The notes: generated from the sequence alone by a model not told the origin. A stretch of DNA of 64,000 nt from Arthrobacter sp. PM3 (GCF_003352915.1 NZ_CP022314.1:577947-641946); one strand, 5' to 3'. Numbered from the stretch's first letter, positions 50,601-59,483 are shown. Program-made: numbers and translations.

Positions 50601-50778
50601 GAACAAGCTTTATCGGGCCCCGGCTTCCCGGATTTGAGGGCGGATCCCAGGACGGATCTCAGCCGCCACCATGAGCACCCGGAGGCCCCGCATTGGATGC
50701 CTCCACCCGGCCTCCCGGCCCGCAGACAACCCAAAACTCCCACCCACCGGCATTTTTCCTCTCTTTGAAGGAGAAGTT

Positions 50779-52164
50779 GTGTCTCTTCGAAATACCGAAC
50801 CCCCTGTCCAGGAAGACGCCGTCCAGGACAACGCCGTCCAGGACTCCACCGCAGCGGCCGCCGACGCCGCACACCCCAAGGACCGCGTGCAACGCCGCAC
50901 CAACGTCCGCTGGAAGCTCTTCCTCCTCCTACTGGTCCTCGTCTCCGTAAACTACATCGACCGCGGCTCCATCTCGGTCGCGCTGCCCATCATCCAGAAG
51001 GAATTCAACATGGCCCCGGAGCTCGTGGGCCTCCTGCTCTCGGCCTTCTTCTGGACCTACGCGCTCATGCAGATCCCCGTGGGCTGGCTGATCGACAAGT
51101 TCGGCCCCCGCAAGGTCATGACCGCGTCCTGCGTCGGCTGGGGCGCCGCCACGGCAGCATCGGGCATGGCCGGCGGCTTCCTGAGCATGTTCATCGCTCG
51201 CCTGGGCATCGGCGTGACCGAGGCCGGCGTCATGCCGGCTGGCGGAAAACTGAACGCCATCTGGATGCACAAGTCCGAACGCGGCCGCGGCGCCACCATC
51301 CTGGACGCCGGTGCCCCCTTGGGCGCCGGGCTGGGCGGCATCCTCATCGCCGGCCTGATCGCCTCCACCGGCAGCTGGCGGACCTCCTTCGTCATCGCCG
51401 GTGTGGCCACGGTCCTCATGGGCCTTGCGGTCTGGTGGTACGTCCGGGACAACCCGCGCCAGCACCGCGGAGTCAACGACGCCGAGGCCGCGTACATCGA
51501 GGCCTCCCACGCGGCCGAGGACGCCGAAGCCGAGCTCGACGGCAGCAAGGGCAAGCGCGCCCTGCTCCCCTACCTGAAGTTCCGTTCCTTCTGGGCCATG
51601 TGCTTCGGCTGGCTGGGCTTCAACGGCGTGTTCTACGGCCTGCTGACCTGGGGCCCGCTCTACCTCGCCCAGGCCAAGGGCTTTGACCTGAAGACCATCG
51701 GCTGGTCCACGTTCGTGATCTTCGGCGCCGGGTTCGTCGGCGAAATCCTCGGCGGCACCATCGCGGACAAGTGGCGCGCCGCCGGAGCCTCCGCCAACCG
51801 GGTCATGCGGACCCTGCTGGGCATCTCCAGCGTCGTCGTGGTCGGCGGCCTGGTCGGCGTCACCATCGTGGCGGACCCGACGACGGCGGTCATCCTGCTC
51901 TCCGTCGTCATGTTCTTCCTGCGCTGGGTGGGCCTGTTCTGGAGCATCCCCTCGATCCTGGGCGGCCGCACCAACGCCGGAGTCCTGGGCGGTGCCATGA
52001 ACTTCAGCGGCAACATCTCCGGCTTCGTCACCCCGATCGCCGTCGGCCTGATTGTCGGCGCCACGGGCTCCTACACCTGGGCGCTGCTGTACTTCGTGGG
52101 CTCGGCCGTCATCATGGGCGCCTCCGTGCTGACGCTGGACTACAACAAGCGGCTCCCTGTCTAA
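50779..52164 (+). CDS. MFS transporter, ACS/phthalate-type
   Basis: 461-residue twelve-helix carrier. A 40-residue hydrophilic N-terminus precedes the first helix, which ends VNYIDRGSISVALPII, the hallmark of the anion:cation symporter branch of the major facilitator superfamily. The loop after helix 2 reads GWLIDKFGPRKV. GTG start with AAGGAG upstream. First gene of the hydantoin/ureide module, so it is expected to import that substrate or an organic acid related to it. The central cytoplasmic loop carries HAAEDAEAELDGSKGKR. Confidence 0.93.
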   Translation: MSLRNTEPPVQEDAVQDNAVQDSTAAAADAAHPKDRVQRRTNVRWKLFLLLLVLVSVNYIDRGSISVALPIIQKEFNMAPELVGLLLSAFFWTYALMQIPVGWLIDKFGPRKVMTASCVGWGAATAASGMAGGFLSMFIARLGIGVTEAGVMPAGGKLNAIWMHKSERGRGATILDAGAPLGAGLGGILIAGLIASTGSWRTSFVIAGVATVLMGLAVWWYVRDNPRQHRGVNDAEAAYIEASHAAEDAEAELDGSKGKRALLPYLKFRSFWAMCFGWLGFNGVFYGLLTWGPLYLAQAKGFDLKTIGWSTFVIFGAGFVGEILGGTIADKWRAAGASANRVMRTLLGISSVVVVGGLVGVTIVADPTTAVILLSVVMFFLRWVGLFWSIPSILGGRTNAGVLGGAMNFSGNISGFVTPIAVGLIVGATGSYTWALLYFVGSAVIMGASVLTLDYNKRLPV

Positions 52165-52231
52165 GCTAGGCCACGCAACACCAGTTCCCTGAGCCGGGAA
52201 CGCAGTGCCACAAGAACCCGAATGGAGCACC

Positions 52232-52915
52232 ATGCTTACCGCAGACGAACCCCAGGACAAAGAACGCCCCCTCCGCGAGGCGGTCCGGGATACCCTCCGC
52301 ACCAGGATCTTCGAAGGGCACTACGTTCCCGGCACCAGGCTGGTGGAACGCGACCTCGCCGCAGAATTCAACGTCTCGCGCCTCCCGGTCCGCGAGGCCC
52401 TGCGCATGCTGCGGCAGGAGGGCCTGATCAGCGACCGCGGCGCCCGCGGCGCCGAGGTGTCCACACTCAGCGCCAAGGACGTCGAGGACCTCTTCGACGT
52501 CCGCCAGTCGCTCGAGGTGCTGGCCTGCAGGCTGGCCGCCACCCGGGCCACGCCGGAGGACCTCAGCGCGCTGGCGGCTCTGCTGGACCAGGCGGACATA
52601 TCCCTGGCCAAGGGTGCCGTCATGGATGCCCACCGGGCCAACAGCGAATTCCATGACGCCATCACCCGGATCGCGGACAACGGCTTCCTCAGGTCCGCAC
52701 TCGAACCGCTCCAGGGCCGGATGCACTGGCTGTTCCGGCACGTGAGCGACCTCCCCGAACTCATCGAGGAACACCGTGCCCTCTACGCCGCGATCGCCAG
52801 CGGCGACCCGGACCGGGCCGCCGCCCAGTCGGCGTCGCACATCGACAAATACCGGGAGCAGTTTCCGGAGGATTTCCGCCGGACCGAACCCGCCTTGCAT
52901 CGGAAGAACACATGA
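52232..52915 (+). CDS. GntR-family regulator (FCD subfamily)
   Basis: 227-residue regulator. N-terminal winged helix LREAVRDTLRTRIFEGHYVPGTRLVERDLAAEFNVSRLPVREALRMLRQEGLI, then the all-helical FCD effector domain with metal-binding His residues in EFHDAI and a late SASHIDKYREQF. Start at ATG 52232 with GGAG upstream. It overlaps the next gene by four bases and probably binds the TTGGGATCCCAA repeats upstream of the operon. Confidence 0.93.
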   Translation: MLTADEPQDKERPLREAVRDTLRTRIFEGHYVPGTRLVERDLAAEFNVSRLPVREALRMLRQEGLISDRGARGAEVSTLSAKDVEDLFDVRQSLEVLACRLAATRATPEDLSALAALLDQADISLAKGAVMDAHRANSEFHDAITRIADNGFLRSALEPLQGRMHWLFRHVSDLPELIEEHRALYAAIASGDPDRAAAQSASHIDKYREQFPEDFRRTEPALHRKNT

Positions 52916-53727
52916 AACTCCTCGTCATCAACCCCAACATCAGCGCCGACGTCACGGCCCTGATCGACGCCGAATCCCGGCGTTCGGCCTCGCCCGGCAC
53001 GGAGCTCGTGGTCCGCACGGCCGGGCACGGCGTCGAATACATTGAGACCCGCTTCGAATCCCTGATCGCCGCCGGCGCCGTCGCCGAAATCATCGCCGAA
53101 TACACCCGGGACGGATCCGGCGCCGGGATCGACGGCGTCGTGGTCGCGGCGTTCGGTGACCCCGGCATGCCGGCGCTGAAGGAACTGACCGACATCCCGG
53201 TCATCGGGATCACCGAGGCGGCCCTGTGCGCGGCCGCCCTGCAGGGCCACCGGTTCTCCATCATCGCCATTTCCGACCGGATCCGGCCCTGGTACCTGGA
53301 CTGCGTGGAACGGTTCGGCCTCGGCGGCCGGCTCGCCTCGATCCGGTCCATCAACGAATCCCTCAACGGCATCGGCTCCGTCCAGCAGGACTTCAAGCAG
53401 ACACTGCTGGAGCTCAGCCGCGAGGCCGTCACCCGGGACGGCGCCGACGTCGTCATCCTCGCCGGCGCGCCGCTCGCCGGCCTGGCCCGTGACCTCGCCG
53501 GCCAGATCCCCGTCCCGGTGGTGGACGGCATTTCCGCCGGCATCCAGATGGCCCAGTCGCTGGTCAACCTGCAGTCCGGACCGCACCGGGCCGGCGCCTT
53601 CGCGCCGCCGCCGGCCAAACCCCGCACGGGCCTGTCCGACAACCTCGACGCCGCCATCGCGACGGCGCAGAACGCCACCCACAACGCCGCCCGGCACGCC
53701 CCCCGCCCGGCCGTCCCCTCCCGCTAG
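52912..53727 (+). CDS. Asp/Glu/hydantoin racemase-superfamily protein
   Basis: 271-residue protein with the hydantoin/allantoin racemase fold: KLLVINPNIS start, GVVVAAFGDPG, PVIGITEAALCAAALQG, and DVVILAGAPLAGLARDL. In hydantoin racemases the catalytic Cys pair sits in xACFGDPG and VxLGCAGMAGL; here those positions are Ala80 and Gly185. The fold is clear, the two-Cys racemase chemistry is not, so calling it a racemase would be unsafe. A Pro/Ala-rich C-terminal tail of about 35 residues is extra. ATGA overlap with gntR; the amidohydrolase follows after 41 bases. Confidence 0.85.
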   Translation: MKLLVINPNISADVTALIDAESRRSASPGTELVVRTAGHGVEYIETRFESLIAAGAVAEIIAEYTRDGSGAGIDGVVVAAFGDPGMPALKELTDIPVIGITEAALCAAALQGHRFSIIAISDRIRPWYLDCVERFGLGGRLASIRSINESLNGIGSVQQDFKQTLLELSREAVTRDGADVVILAGAPLAGLARDLAGQIPVPVVDGISAGIQMAQSLVNLQSGPHRAGAFAPPPAKPRTGLSDNLDAAIATAQNATHNAARHAPRPAVPSR

Positions 53728-53768
53728 CTCTTCCGCAGCCACCCATCTTCCCCATTAGGAGGACAACG

Positions 53769-55202
53769 ATGTCCCACACCCCAGACCTTGTCATTGCCCA
53801 CGGCACCGTGGTCAACAGTTTCGGCCGCCAGGAGGCCCACGTCGTGGTGCACGGCGGGAAAATCATCGGGCTCGTCGACGCGTCCGAGCCCGTCCCCGCG
53901 GCCGCGCGGACCGTCGACGCCGCCGGCCGGATGGTGATTCCCGGCGGCGTGGACGGCCACTGCCACGTCGCCCAGGTGACCGGGCGGTTCCGCACCCTGG
54001 ACGACTACCGCACCACCTCCACCGCCGCCCTCTGGGGCGGGACCACCACGATCATCGACTTCGGCATCCCCCGCGACTCCCGCGAGACCCCGCTGGCCGC
54101 GGTCCTGCACAAGAAGGAACTGGCCCGCGAATCCCGCTGCGACGTCGCGCTCCACGGCTCCGTCATCCAGTGGGACGAGACCGTGCCGTGGCAGCTCGAA
54201 CAGCTCGCCGCGGAGGGCGTCCGGTCGGTCAAGATGTACACCACCAACCGGGGCTCCACCATGGCCGACGGCGATACAATCCTGAAGGTCATGCGTGAGA
54301 TGGTCCGGCTCGACGGCCTGACCTACATCCATGCCGAGCACGACCCCATCATTGCCGACTGCACGCAGCAGCACGCCGACGACGGCCGGATCGGCGTCGA
54401 GCACCTGCACCGGACCCGGCCCGAACTCGCGGAGGAAATCTCCGTCCGGGAGACCCTGGCGATGGCCGGGTACACCGGCGCGCCCGTCTACTTTGTGCAC
54501 CAGTCCACCCCGGGCGCCGTGGACCTCGTCGCCGAGGCCCGAAGCCACGGCCAGGAGGCCTACTCCGAAACGTGCCCGCACTACCTCACCCTGGACGACA
54601 CCGTCTACGGTTCGGTGATGCCGGAGTGGTACGCCTGCTGCCCGCCGATGCGCAGCGCCGAGACCGTCGCCGCGCTCCGGGAACGGCTGGCCGACGGCGC
54701 CATCCACACGGTCGCCTCCGACCACTCCTGCTACGACCTCACGCAGAAGCGGGAACGCACGGACGACATCCGCGAAATGCCGCACGGCCTCCCGGGCGTC
54801 GAAACCCGCATGCCCGTCACCTTCACCGCCATGATGAACGCCGACGGCGGCGCCCGGGTGGAGGACTTCGTCGAGGTGTTCGCCGCCGGCCCGGCCCGGA
54901 TCAATGCCCTGCCCGGCAAGGGAACCATCGCCGCGGGGTTCGACGCCGACCTCGTGATCTTCGATCCGGCGCAGGAACGCACGGTCGACGGCGGTGCGCT
55001 GCACATGGGCACCGACTTCTCCCCGTTCGATGGCCGGACGCTCACGGGCTGGCCCGCCGTCGTCGTCTCCGCCGGACAGGTGGTGCTGGACGCCGACGGC
55101 TTCCATGACCCCGGCCCGGTGGGCCGATTCGTGGCCCGCAACGGCTTCCGCGAACACCAGGCCGCCGCAGCCGGCGCAGTCACCGTCCCCGCCACCCGTT
55201 AG
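53769..55202 (+). CDS. Dihydropyrimidinase / D-hydantoinase-like amidohydrolase
   Basis: 477-residue zinc amidohydrolase that opens cyclic ureides. Expected metal ligands: His64 and His66 (DGHCHV), carboxylated Lys155 (SVKMYTT), His188, His244 (FVHQST) and Asp318 (SDHS). The C-terminal sheet ends normally. The family covers dihydropyrimidinases, hydantoinases and allantoinases; the neighbours (racemase-like genes, GntR, MFS) favour a hydantoin or related ureide, and uraDH nearby leaves allantoin possible. No carbamoylase gene is present in the module. AGGAGG-type site before the ATG. Confidence 0.93.
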   Translation: MSHTPDLVIAHGTVVNSFGRQEAHVVVHGGKIIGLVDASEPVPAAARTVDAAGRMVIPGGVDGHCHVAQVTGRFRTLDDYRTTSTAALWGGTTTIIDFGIPRDSRETPLAAVLHKKELARESRCDVALHGSVIQWDETVPWQLEQLAAEGVRSVKMYTTNRGSTMADGDTILKVMREMVRLDGLTYIHAEHDPIIADCTQQHADDGRIGVEHLHRTRPELAEEISVRETLAMAGYTGAPVYFVHQSTPGAVDLVAEARSHGQEAYSETCPHYLTLDDTVYGSVMPEWYACCPPMRSAETVAALRERLADGAIHTVASDHSCYDLTQKRERTDDIREMPHGLPGVETRMPVTFTAMMNADGGARVEDFVEVFAAGPARINALPGKGTIAAGFDADLVIFDPAQERTVDGGALHMGTDFSPFDGRTLTGWPAVVVSAGQVVLDADGFHDPGPVGRFVARNGFREHQAAAAGAVTVPATR

Positions 55203-55210
55203 GAGCACCC

Positions 55211-55942
55211 GTGCCAACAGCTACCCGCCCCGTCCGCATCGGCATGATCGTGCCGTCCTCCAACACCTGCCTTGAGCCGCAGAGCTACCGGATCCTGGGC
55301 GACCGCAGCGACGTCACGATCCACTTCGCGCGGATCCAGGTCACCCGGATCGCGCTCGACGATTCCTCCGACAAGCAGTTCGACGCCCCGGTGATGCGGG
55401 CCGCCGCCGCGATCCTGGCCACAGCCGACGTCGACGTCATCGCGTGGAACGGCACCTCCGGCTCCTGGCTGGGCGCCGAGCACGACCGTGGGATCGTCCA
55501 GGACATCCAGGACGCCACCGGCATCCGCGCCACCACCTCCACGCTCGCCTACATGGAGGCCTTCCGGACCTTCGGGACCGAACGGATCGGGCTCTTCACC
55601 CCCTACACGGAGGACGTCAACCGCGCGATCGTGGCCTCCTACGAACGGGACGGCATCAAGACGCTGGACCACCGGTTCCTGGGCCTGAGCGACAACGAGT
55701 CCTTCGCCCGGGTCTCCGACGCCGAAATGCGGCCCGGGTCGCTGGAACTCGCAGCTTCGAACCCGGACGCGCTCGTGTACCTGTGCACCAATCTCTACGG
55801 CGCCAACATCGCCGAGGAGATCGAAGCTGCCATGGGCGTCCCCGTCCTGGACTCGGTGGCCGTGACCCTGTGGCACTGCCTCAAGATGGCCGGAGCCCCG
55901 CTCCTCGCCCCGCGCTGGGGCCGGTTGCTGACCTCCGCCTGA
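55211..55942 (+). CDS. Maleate isomerase / arylmalonate decarboxylase-like protein
   Basis: 243-residue Asp/Glu-racemase-superfamily enzyme of the maleate isomerase/AMDase branch. Seen: IGMIVPSSNTCLEPQ, DVIAWNGTSGSWLG, ERIGLFTPYTEDVNR and ALVYLCTNLYGA. Maleate isomerases and racemases use two Cys; here the first position is Gly81 and the second is Cys192, the same arrangement as in arylmalonate decarboxylase (Gly74/Cys188). A decarboxylase or isomerase role for a malonate-type acid is therefore possible. Last gene of the module; an inverted-repeat element follows at once. Confidence 0.88.
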   Translation: MPTATRPVRIGMIVPSSNTCLEPQSYRILGDRSDVTIHFARIQVTRIALDDSSDKQFDAPVMRAAAAILATADVDVIAWNGTSGSWLGAEHDRGIVQDIQDATGIRATTSTLAYMEAFRTFGTERIGLFTPYTEDVNRAIVASYERDGIKTLDHRFLGLSDNESFARVSDAEMRPGSLELAASNPDALVYLCTNLYGANIAEEIEAAMGVPVLDSVAVTLWHCLKMAGAPLLAPRWGRLLTSA

Positions 55943-55945
55943 AAG

Positions 55946-56010
55946 GCAACGCGGGGTCAGATATGGCCCATCCGGGGCACCTCCACCGGCCGTATCTGAC
56001 CCCGCGTTGC
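55946..56010. repeat. Extragenic inverted repeat, copy 2
   Basis: Arms GCAACGCGGGGTCAGATATG... (55946-55968) and partner (55988-56010) pair with one mismatch in 23; the 19-nt loop is also near-identical to copy 1 at 50377-50447. It begins 3 bases after the preceding stop and would terminate transcription from both sides. Confidence 0.9.
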
Positions 56011-56044
56011 GGTCTGTCACCCGGCCCGGTTCACCCGGCGGGAG

Positions 56045-56386
56045 CTAGCTGGCGGGGTCGTACTGGAAAGCGCGCACCTCCTGCGCGCAGCGGCAGCTGG
56101 CAGCGAACTTGGCGGCCCACTCCAAGGCCGCATCGTAGGAGGGCAACTCCAGCACCGAGTAGCCGCCCTGGATCCGGGCCGTCTGCGGATAGGTGCCCTC
56201 CCGCACTGTCCCGTCGGCGTCGACCATGACGGGCGGGATACTCTCATCGATGCCGCCGCCGAACACCCAGACGCCGGCGTCCTTCGCCTCCTGGACCACG
56301 GTGTGCGAGGCATCCGAAACGGCCTGCAGCTCTTCTTCCGGGACAACCATGGCGGCACTGGGAAATGAGATCAGATACTTGGTCAT
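56045..56386 (-). CDS. YCII-domain protein
   Basis: 113-residue protein with the YCII (DGPF-like) fold: MTKYLISFPSAAM start, GVWVFGGGIDES, then RIQGGYSVLELPSYDAALEWAAKFAAS. The family includes enzymes and partners of sigma factors; the conserved His/Asp pair of enzymatic YCII proteins is not obvious. Sits 50 bases after the preceding repeat; an octamer repeat lies upstream. AAGGAG precedes the ATG. Confidence 0.85.
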   Translation of the reverse strand: MTKYLISFPSAAMVVPEEELQAVSDASHTVVQEAKDAGVWVFGGGIDESIPPVMVDADGTVREGTYPQTARIQGGYSVLELPSYDAALEWAAKFAASCRCAQEVRAFQYDPAS

Positions 56387-56434
56387 CGGGCGGGCTCCTT
56401 CGTGTAGTCCGGTTCGGTGTCGTGCTCACGCCGC

Positions 56435-56482
56435 CATTCGGTCATTCAGTCACTCCGTCATTCGGTCATTCGGTCATTCGGC
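56435..56482. repeat. Six tandem octamers (CATTCGGT type)
   Basis: CATTCGGT, CATTCAGT, CACTCCGT, CATTCGGT, CATTCGGT, CATTCGGC in direct tandem. The last units contain the stop codon of the SnoaL-like gene. A slippage-prone microsatellite-like repeat. Confidence 0.9.
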
Positions 56483-56872
56483 AACAGTGTCCGCATGACG
56501 GTGGGCCACCCTCCACTCGCCGTTTTCACGCCGGTACACCTGGGTGGCGCGCAAAGTGTAGGTGCGCGGCTTTCCATCGACGGAGGCGGAGGTGTGCTCC
56601 AGGCCCGCGGTGTACGCCATGTCCCCCACGACGTCGTACGCCTGGAGCTCGAACGCGTGCGCGGTGCAGTCGGAGAAACTGGCGGCCAGGAGGCTGAAAA
56701 GTTCCTCCAGTTCCGTCTGCCCGTTGGCATTGCGCCATGCGCCCAGAATGCTGACGGGCTCGTTTCGTGACCAGATCGCCCGGCGCGGTGCCGCGTCGCC
56801 GTTGTGAAGGGCGAGTTCGGCCTCATGCAGCGTGGTTTTGACCCACGTCAGGAAGTCGTCCCGGTCAGTCAT
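56474..56872 (-). CDS. SnoaL-like / NTF2-fold protein
   Basis: 132-residue protein of the nuclear-transport-factor-2-like fold: N-terminal helices (AELALHNGDAAPRRAIWS), the DVVGDMAYTAGLEHTSA sheet strand and the RATQVYRRENGEWRVAHRHADTV ending, in the SnoaL/DUF4440 style. It binds a small ligand or acts as an isomerase-like enzyme; nothing more can be inferred. Upstream of the YCII gene on the same strand. Confidence 0.85.
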   Translation of the reverse strand: MTDRDDFLTWVKTTLHEAELALHNGDAAPRRAIWSRNEPVSILGAWRNANGQTELEELFSLLAASFSDCTAHAFELQAYDVVGDMAYTAGLEHTSASVDGKPRTYTLRATQVYRRENGEWRVAHRHADTVAE

Positions 56873-56937
56873 CCTGCCAAGCTACCCGCGGTCAGGCTCC
56901 CCGGCAACGGCGGCGAGGTCGGCGGCGGGGTGGCGGT

Positions 56938-57819
56938 TCATTTCTTCTCCGTGACTGCGGCCTGGGTTGTTTCGCGCTGGGTGGCGGCCCAGCTGGCGAG
57001 CACTTTCAGTGCGTCCTCGGAGGGCGTGGCGGGATCTGCCGTGTAGACGTTGATGCGCAGTCCGGGGTCGGCGGGGAGTTCCAGCGCTTCGAAGCTCAGG
57101 TCCAAGTCCCCGACAATCGGGTGGTGGAGCCGTTTGCGGCCGGTGCGGTGGTACTTCACGTCGTGCCGGGCCCACCGGGTGCGGAATTCCTCGCTGCGGG
57201 TTGAGAGCTCACCGATCAGGTCCGTGAGGTCCTTGTCGTAGGGGTTCTTGCCGGCCGTGGATCGCAGGACCGCGACGATGTCGTCCGCGCTGCGTTCCCA
57301 GTCGGCGAAGAACTCCCGCGCTTTCGGGTTCAGGAAGGTGAAGCGTGCACTGTTCGGCGGGGTGGTCTTTTCTGCCATCATGTCCAGGTAGAGGGCGCGG
57401 CCGAGTTCGTTGGCGGCGAGGACATCCCCGCGATCGTTCCGGACCCAGGCCGGCGCCGTCGTGATCGCATCGATGACGCGCTGGACGCTCGGCCGGACGG
57501 TCTGCGGGCTGCGCTTGCGCCGCACCCGCGGGGAGGCGGTGGCCGCGCGGGCGAGGTCGAACAAGTGGGCCGTCTCGGCGTCGTCAAGCTTCAAAGCCCG
57601 CCCGAGCGCTTCGAGGACGCTGTCGGAGGCGCCGGCGAGGTTTCCGCGCTCAAGTCGGATGTAGTAATCGATGCTCATCCCGGCGAGCATGGCGACTTCT
57701 TCGCGGCGCAGCCCGGCAACTCGCCGGTTACCCCCATAGACCGGCAGGCCGGCCTCCTCGGGTGTGATCCGTGCACGGCGGGAGGTCAGGAATTTCCGCA
57801 CGTCGTCGCTGTGTGTCAT
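56938..57819 (-). CDS. XRE-family regulator with MmyB-like ligand domain
   Basis: 293-residue regulator. N-terminal helix-turn-helix RRVAGLRREEVAMLAGMSIDYYIRLERGN (about 32-60), then a PAS-like MmyB domain with AWVRNDRGDVLAANELGRALY and the C-terminal HHPIVGDLDLSFEALELP and LRINVYTADP. These regulators bind fatty-acid-like or other hydrophobic ligands and typically control a divergent dehydrogenase or efflux gene. Start at ATG 57819; the frame extends upstream without support. Divergent from the MFS efflux gene. Confidence 0.92.
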   Translation of the reverse strand: MTHSDDVRKFLTSRRARITPEEAGLPVYGGNRRVAGLRREEVAMLAGMSIDYYIRLERGNLAGASDSVLEALGRALKLDDAETAHLFDLARAATASPRVRRKRSPQTVRPSVQRVIDAITTAPAWVRNDRGDVLAANELGRALYLDMMAEKTTPPNSARFTFLNPKAREFFADWERSADDIVAVLRSTAGKNPYDKDLTDLIGELSTRSEEFRTRWARHDVKYHRTGRKRLHHPIVGDLDLSFEALELPADPGLRINVYTADPATPSEDALKVLASWAATQRETTQAAVTEKK

Positions 57820-57909
57820 GGCATCCACGCTACGCCGCGGCCAGGGAACGAGGGAGGCACTGGCGTTACCCGGAAGAACAGTGACTCCCGGCCCGCAGGG
57901 AATCACGGT

Positions 57910-57922
57910 TGCATTGAATGCA
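57910..57922. promoter_or_regulatory. Palindrome overlapping the MFS start codon
   Basis: TGCATT-G-AATGCA, a perfect 13-nt dyad whose last base is the A of the ATG. It could be an operator of the XRE/MmyB regulator or mask translation. Confidence 0.5.
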
Positions 57923-59370
57923 TGAAACCTGAACCGACCACCGCTTCCCGCCCGGCAGCGATCCTGGCGATCATCCTCACCAGCTACTTCATGATCCTGC
58001 TGGACAACTCGGTCATCTTCACCGCCCTGCCGAGCCTCCAGGCTGACCTGCGTTTGAGCACCGGGGAGCTCTCCTGGGTCCAGGATGCGTACACGCTGGT
58101 CTTTGGCGGCCTGCTGCTCCTCGGCGCCCGGGCCGGGGACCTGCTCGGACGGCGGCGGATCTTCGTGTTCGGGCTGGTGGTGTTCTCGATCGCGTCGCTA
58201 CTGATCGGAGTGGCACCGGCGGGCTGGTGGGCGATCACCGGCCGGGCCGTTCAGGGTATTGGGGCCGCGATCGTCGCGCCCGCCTCGCTGTCCCTGCTCA
58301 CGGCGAGCTTCCCCGAGGGCCGCGAGCGCACCCGGGCCGTCGCGTTGTACGGCGCGACCGCCGGGATCGGGGCCAGCCTCGGCCTGGTGATCGGCGGGGC
58401 GCTGGCCCACTGGATCTCCTGGCGGGCCGGGTTCTTCGTCAACGTCCCCATCGGCGCCGCGATGATCATTCTCGCTCCGCGGTTCATCCCGGAAACCGGA
58501 CGGGCCCGCGGCCGCTTCGACGGCTTCGGCGCGCTCAGCGCCACACTGGGTGTCGGCGCCCTCGTGTTCGGCATCATCAACACCGTCGATGCGGGGTGGG
58601 CTTCCCCGGTGACGGTCACGGCCGTCACCGCCGGCATCGTGTTCCTGGTCGTGTTCGTCCTGATCGAACGCGGGGCGGCCCAGCCGATCATGCCGCTGCG
58701 GCTGTTCGCGAGCCGCCGCCGCACCGGAGCCTATGTCGCCCGCTTCCTCTACTTGGGTGCGATGATCGGGTTCTTCTTCTTCACCACCCAGTTCCTGCAG
58801 GAAGTGCTCGGCTTCGACCCGCTGCAGGCCGGCATCGGGTTCCTCCCCATGACGGCGGTCAACTTCGCCGTCGCGATGAGCATCCCTCGGCTGGTCGGCC
58901 GGATGCCGGGCTCGGTTCCGCTGCTGGCCGGGATCCTGCTCACCCTCGCCGGGATGTTCTGGCTCAGCCGCGCCGGCGTCGACTCGGCATACCTGACCGG
59001 GGTGGCCCTGCCCATGATCCTCATCGGGGCCGGGCAGGGCCTGGCCTTCGCGCCCCTGACCTCGTTCGGCATCATCGGCGCCCCCGCGGCCGACGCCGGC
59101 GCGGCCTCGGGCCTGGTCAACACCTTCCACCAGGTGGGCACCTGCCTCGGGCTCGGCATCGCGGTCGCGGCCGCAGCGACCGTCCCCGCCGGTCCCGCCG
59201 TAGCGCACCTGGCCGCACAGGTCAGCGTGGCGCTCACAACGGGCAGCATCCTCCTGCTTCTGGCTCTGGCCGTCACCGCCGCCCTCATCCTGCCCGCGGA
59301 GCTGGCTACCCGCCGGACCCGGACACTGCCCGAGGAACGACCGGCGCCAGTGGCCCAGCCGGCCCGCTGA
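57922..59370 (+). CDS. DHA2-type MFS multidrug efflux transporter
   Basis: 482-residue fourteen-helix drug:H+ antiporter. Typical features: LDNSVIFTALPSLQADL in helix 1, the GARAGDLLGRRRIF loop, and the WRAGFFVNVPIGA motif C-like stretch (GGALAHWISWRAGFFVN). ATG at 57922, just after a palindrome; no strong ribosome site, so the transcript could be nearly leaderless. Divergent from the MmyB-type regulator, so probably its target. Confidence 0.93.
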   Translation: MKPEPTTASRPAAILAIILTSYFMILLDNSVIFTALPSLQADLRLSTGELSWVQDAYTLVFGGLLLLGARAGDLLGRRRIFVFGLVVFSIASLLIGVAPAGWWAITGRAVQGIGAAIVAPASLSLLTASFPEGRERTRAVALYGATAGIGASLGLVIGGALAHWISWRAGFFVNVPIGAAMIILAPRFIPETGRARGRFDGFGALSATLGVGALVFGIINTVDAGWASPVTVTAVTAGIVFLVVFVLIERGAAQPIMPLRLFASRRRTGAYVARFLYLGAMIGFFFFTTQFLQEVLGFDPLQAGIGFLPMTAVNFAVAMSIPRLVGRMPGSVPLLAGILLTLAGMFWLSRAGVDSAYLTGVALPMILIGAGQGLAFAPLTSFGIIGAPAADAGAASGLVNTFHQVGTCLGLGIAVAAAATVPAGPAVAHLAAQVSVALTTGSILLLLALAVTAALILPAELATRRTRTLPEERPAPVAQPAR

Positions 59371-59376
59371 ACCAAC

Positions 59377-59392
59377 AACCCCGAAGGGGGTT
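59377..59392 (+). terminator. Terminator-like hairpin after MFS gene
   Basis: AACCCC-GAAG-GGGGTT, 6-bp stem with a GNAG tetraloop, 7 bases past the stop. A T-run is lacking. Confidence 0.5.
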
Positions 59393-59483
59393 CTGTGAAT
59401 ACCCGGATCAGCCGTGACTCCCAAGAACTTCGTGACCGGCGTTGACTGAAAACTGACCCGACAACTGAGTAAGGAATCCCATC

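Noticed and set aside
56435..56482. CRISPR array
   Set aside because: The repeats are contiguous octamers without spacers and there are no cas genes.
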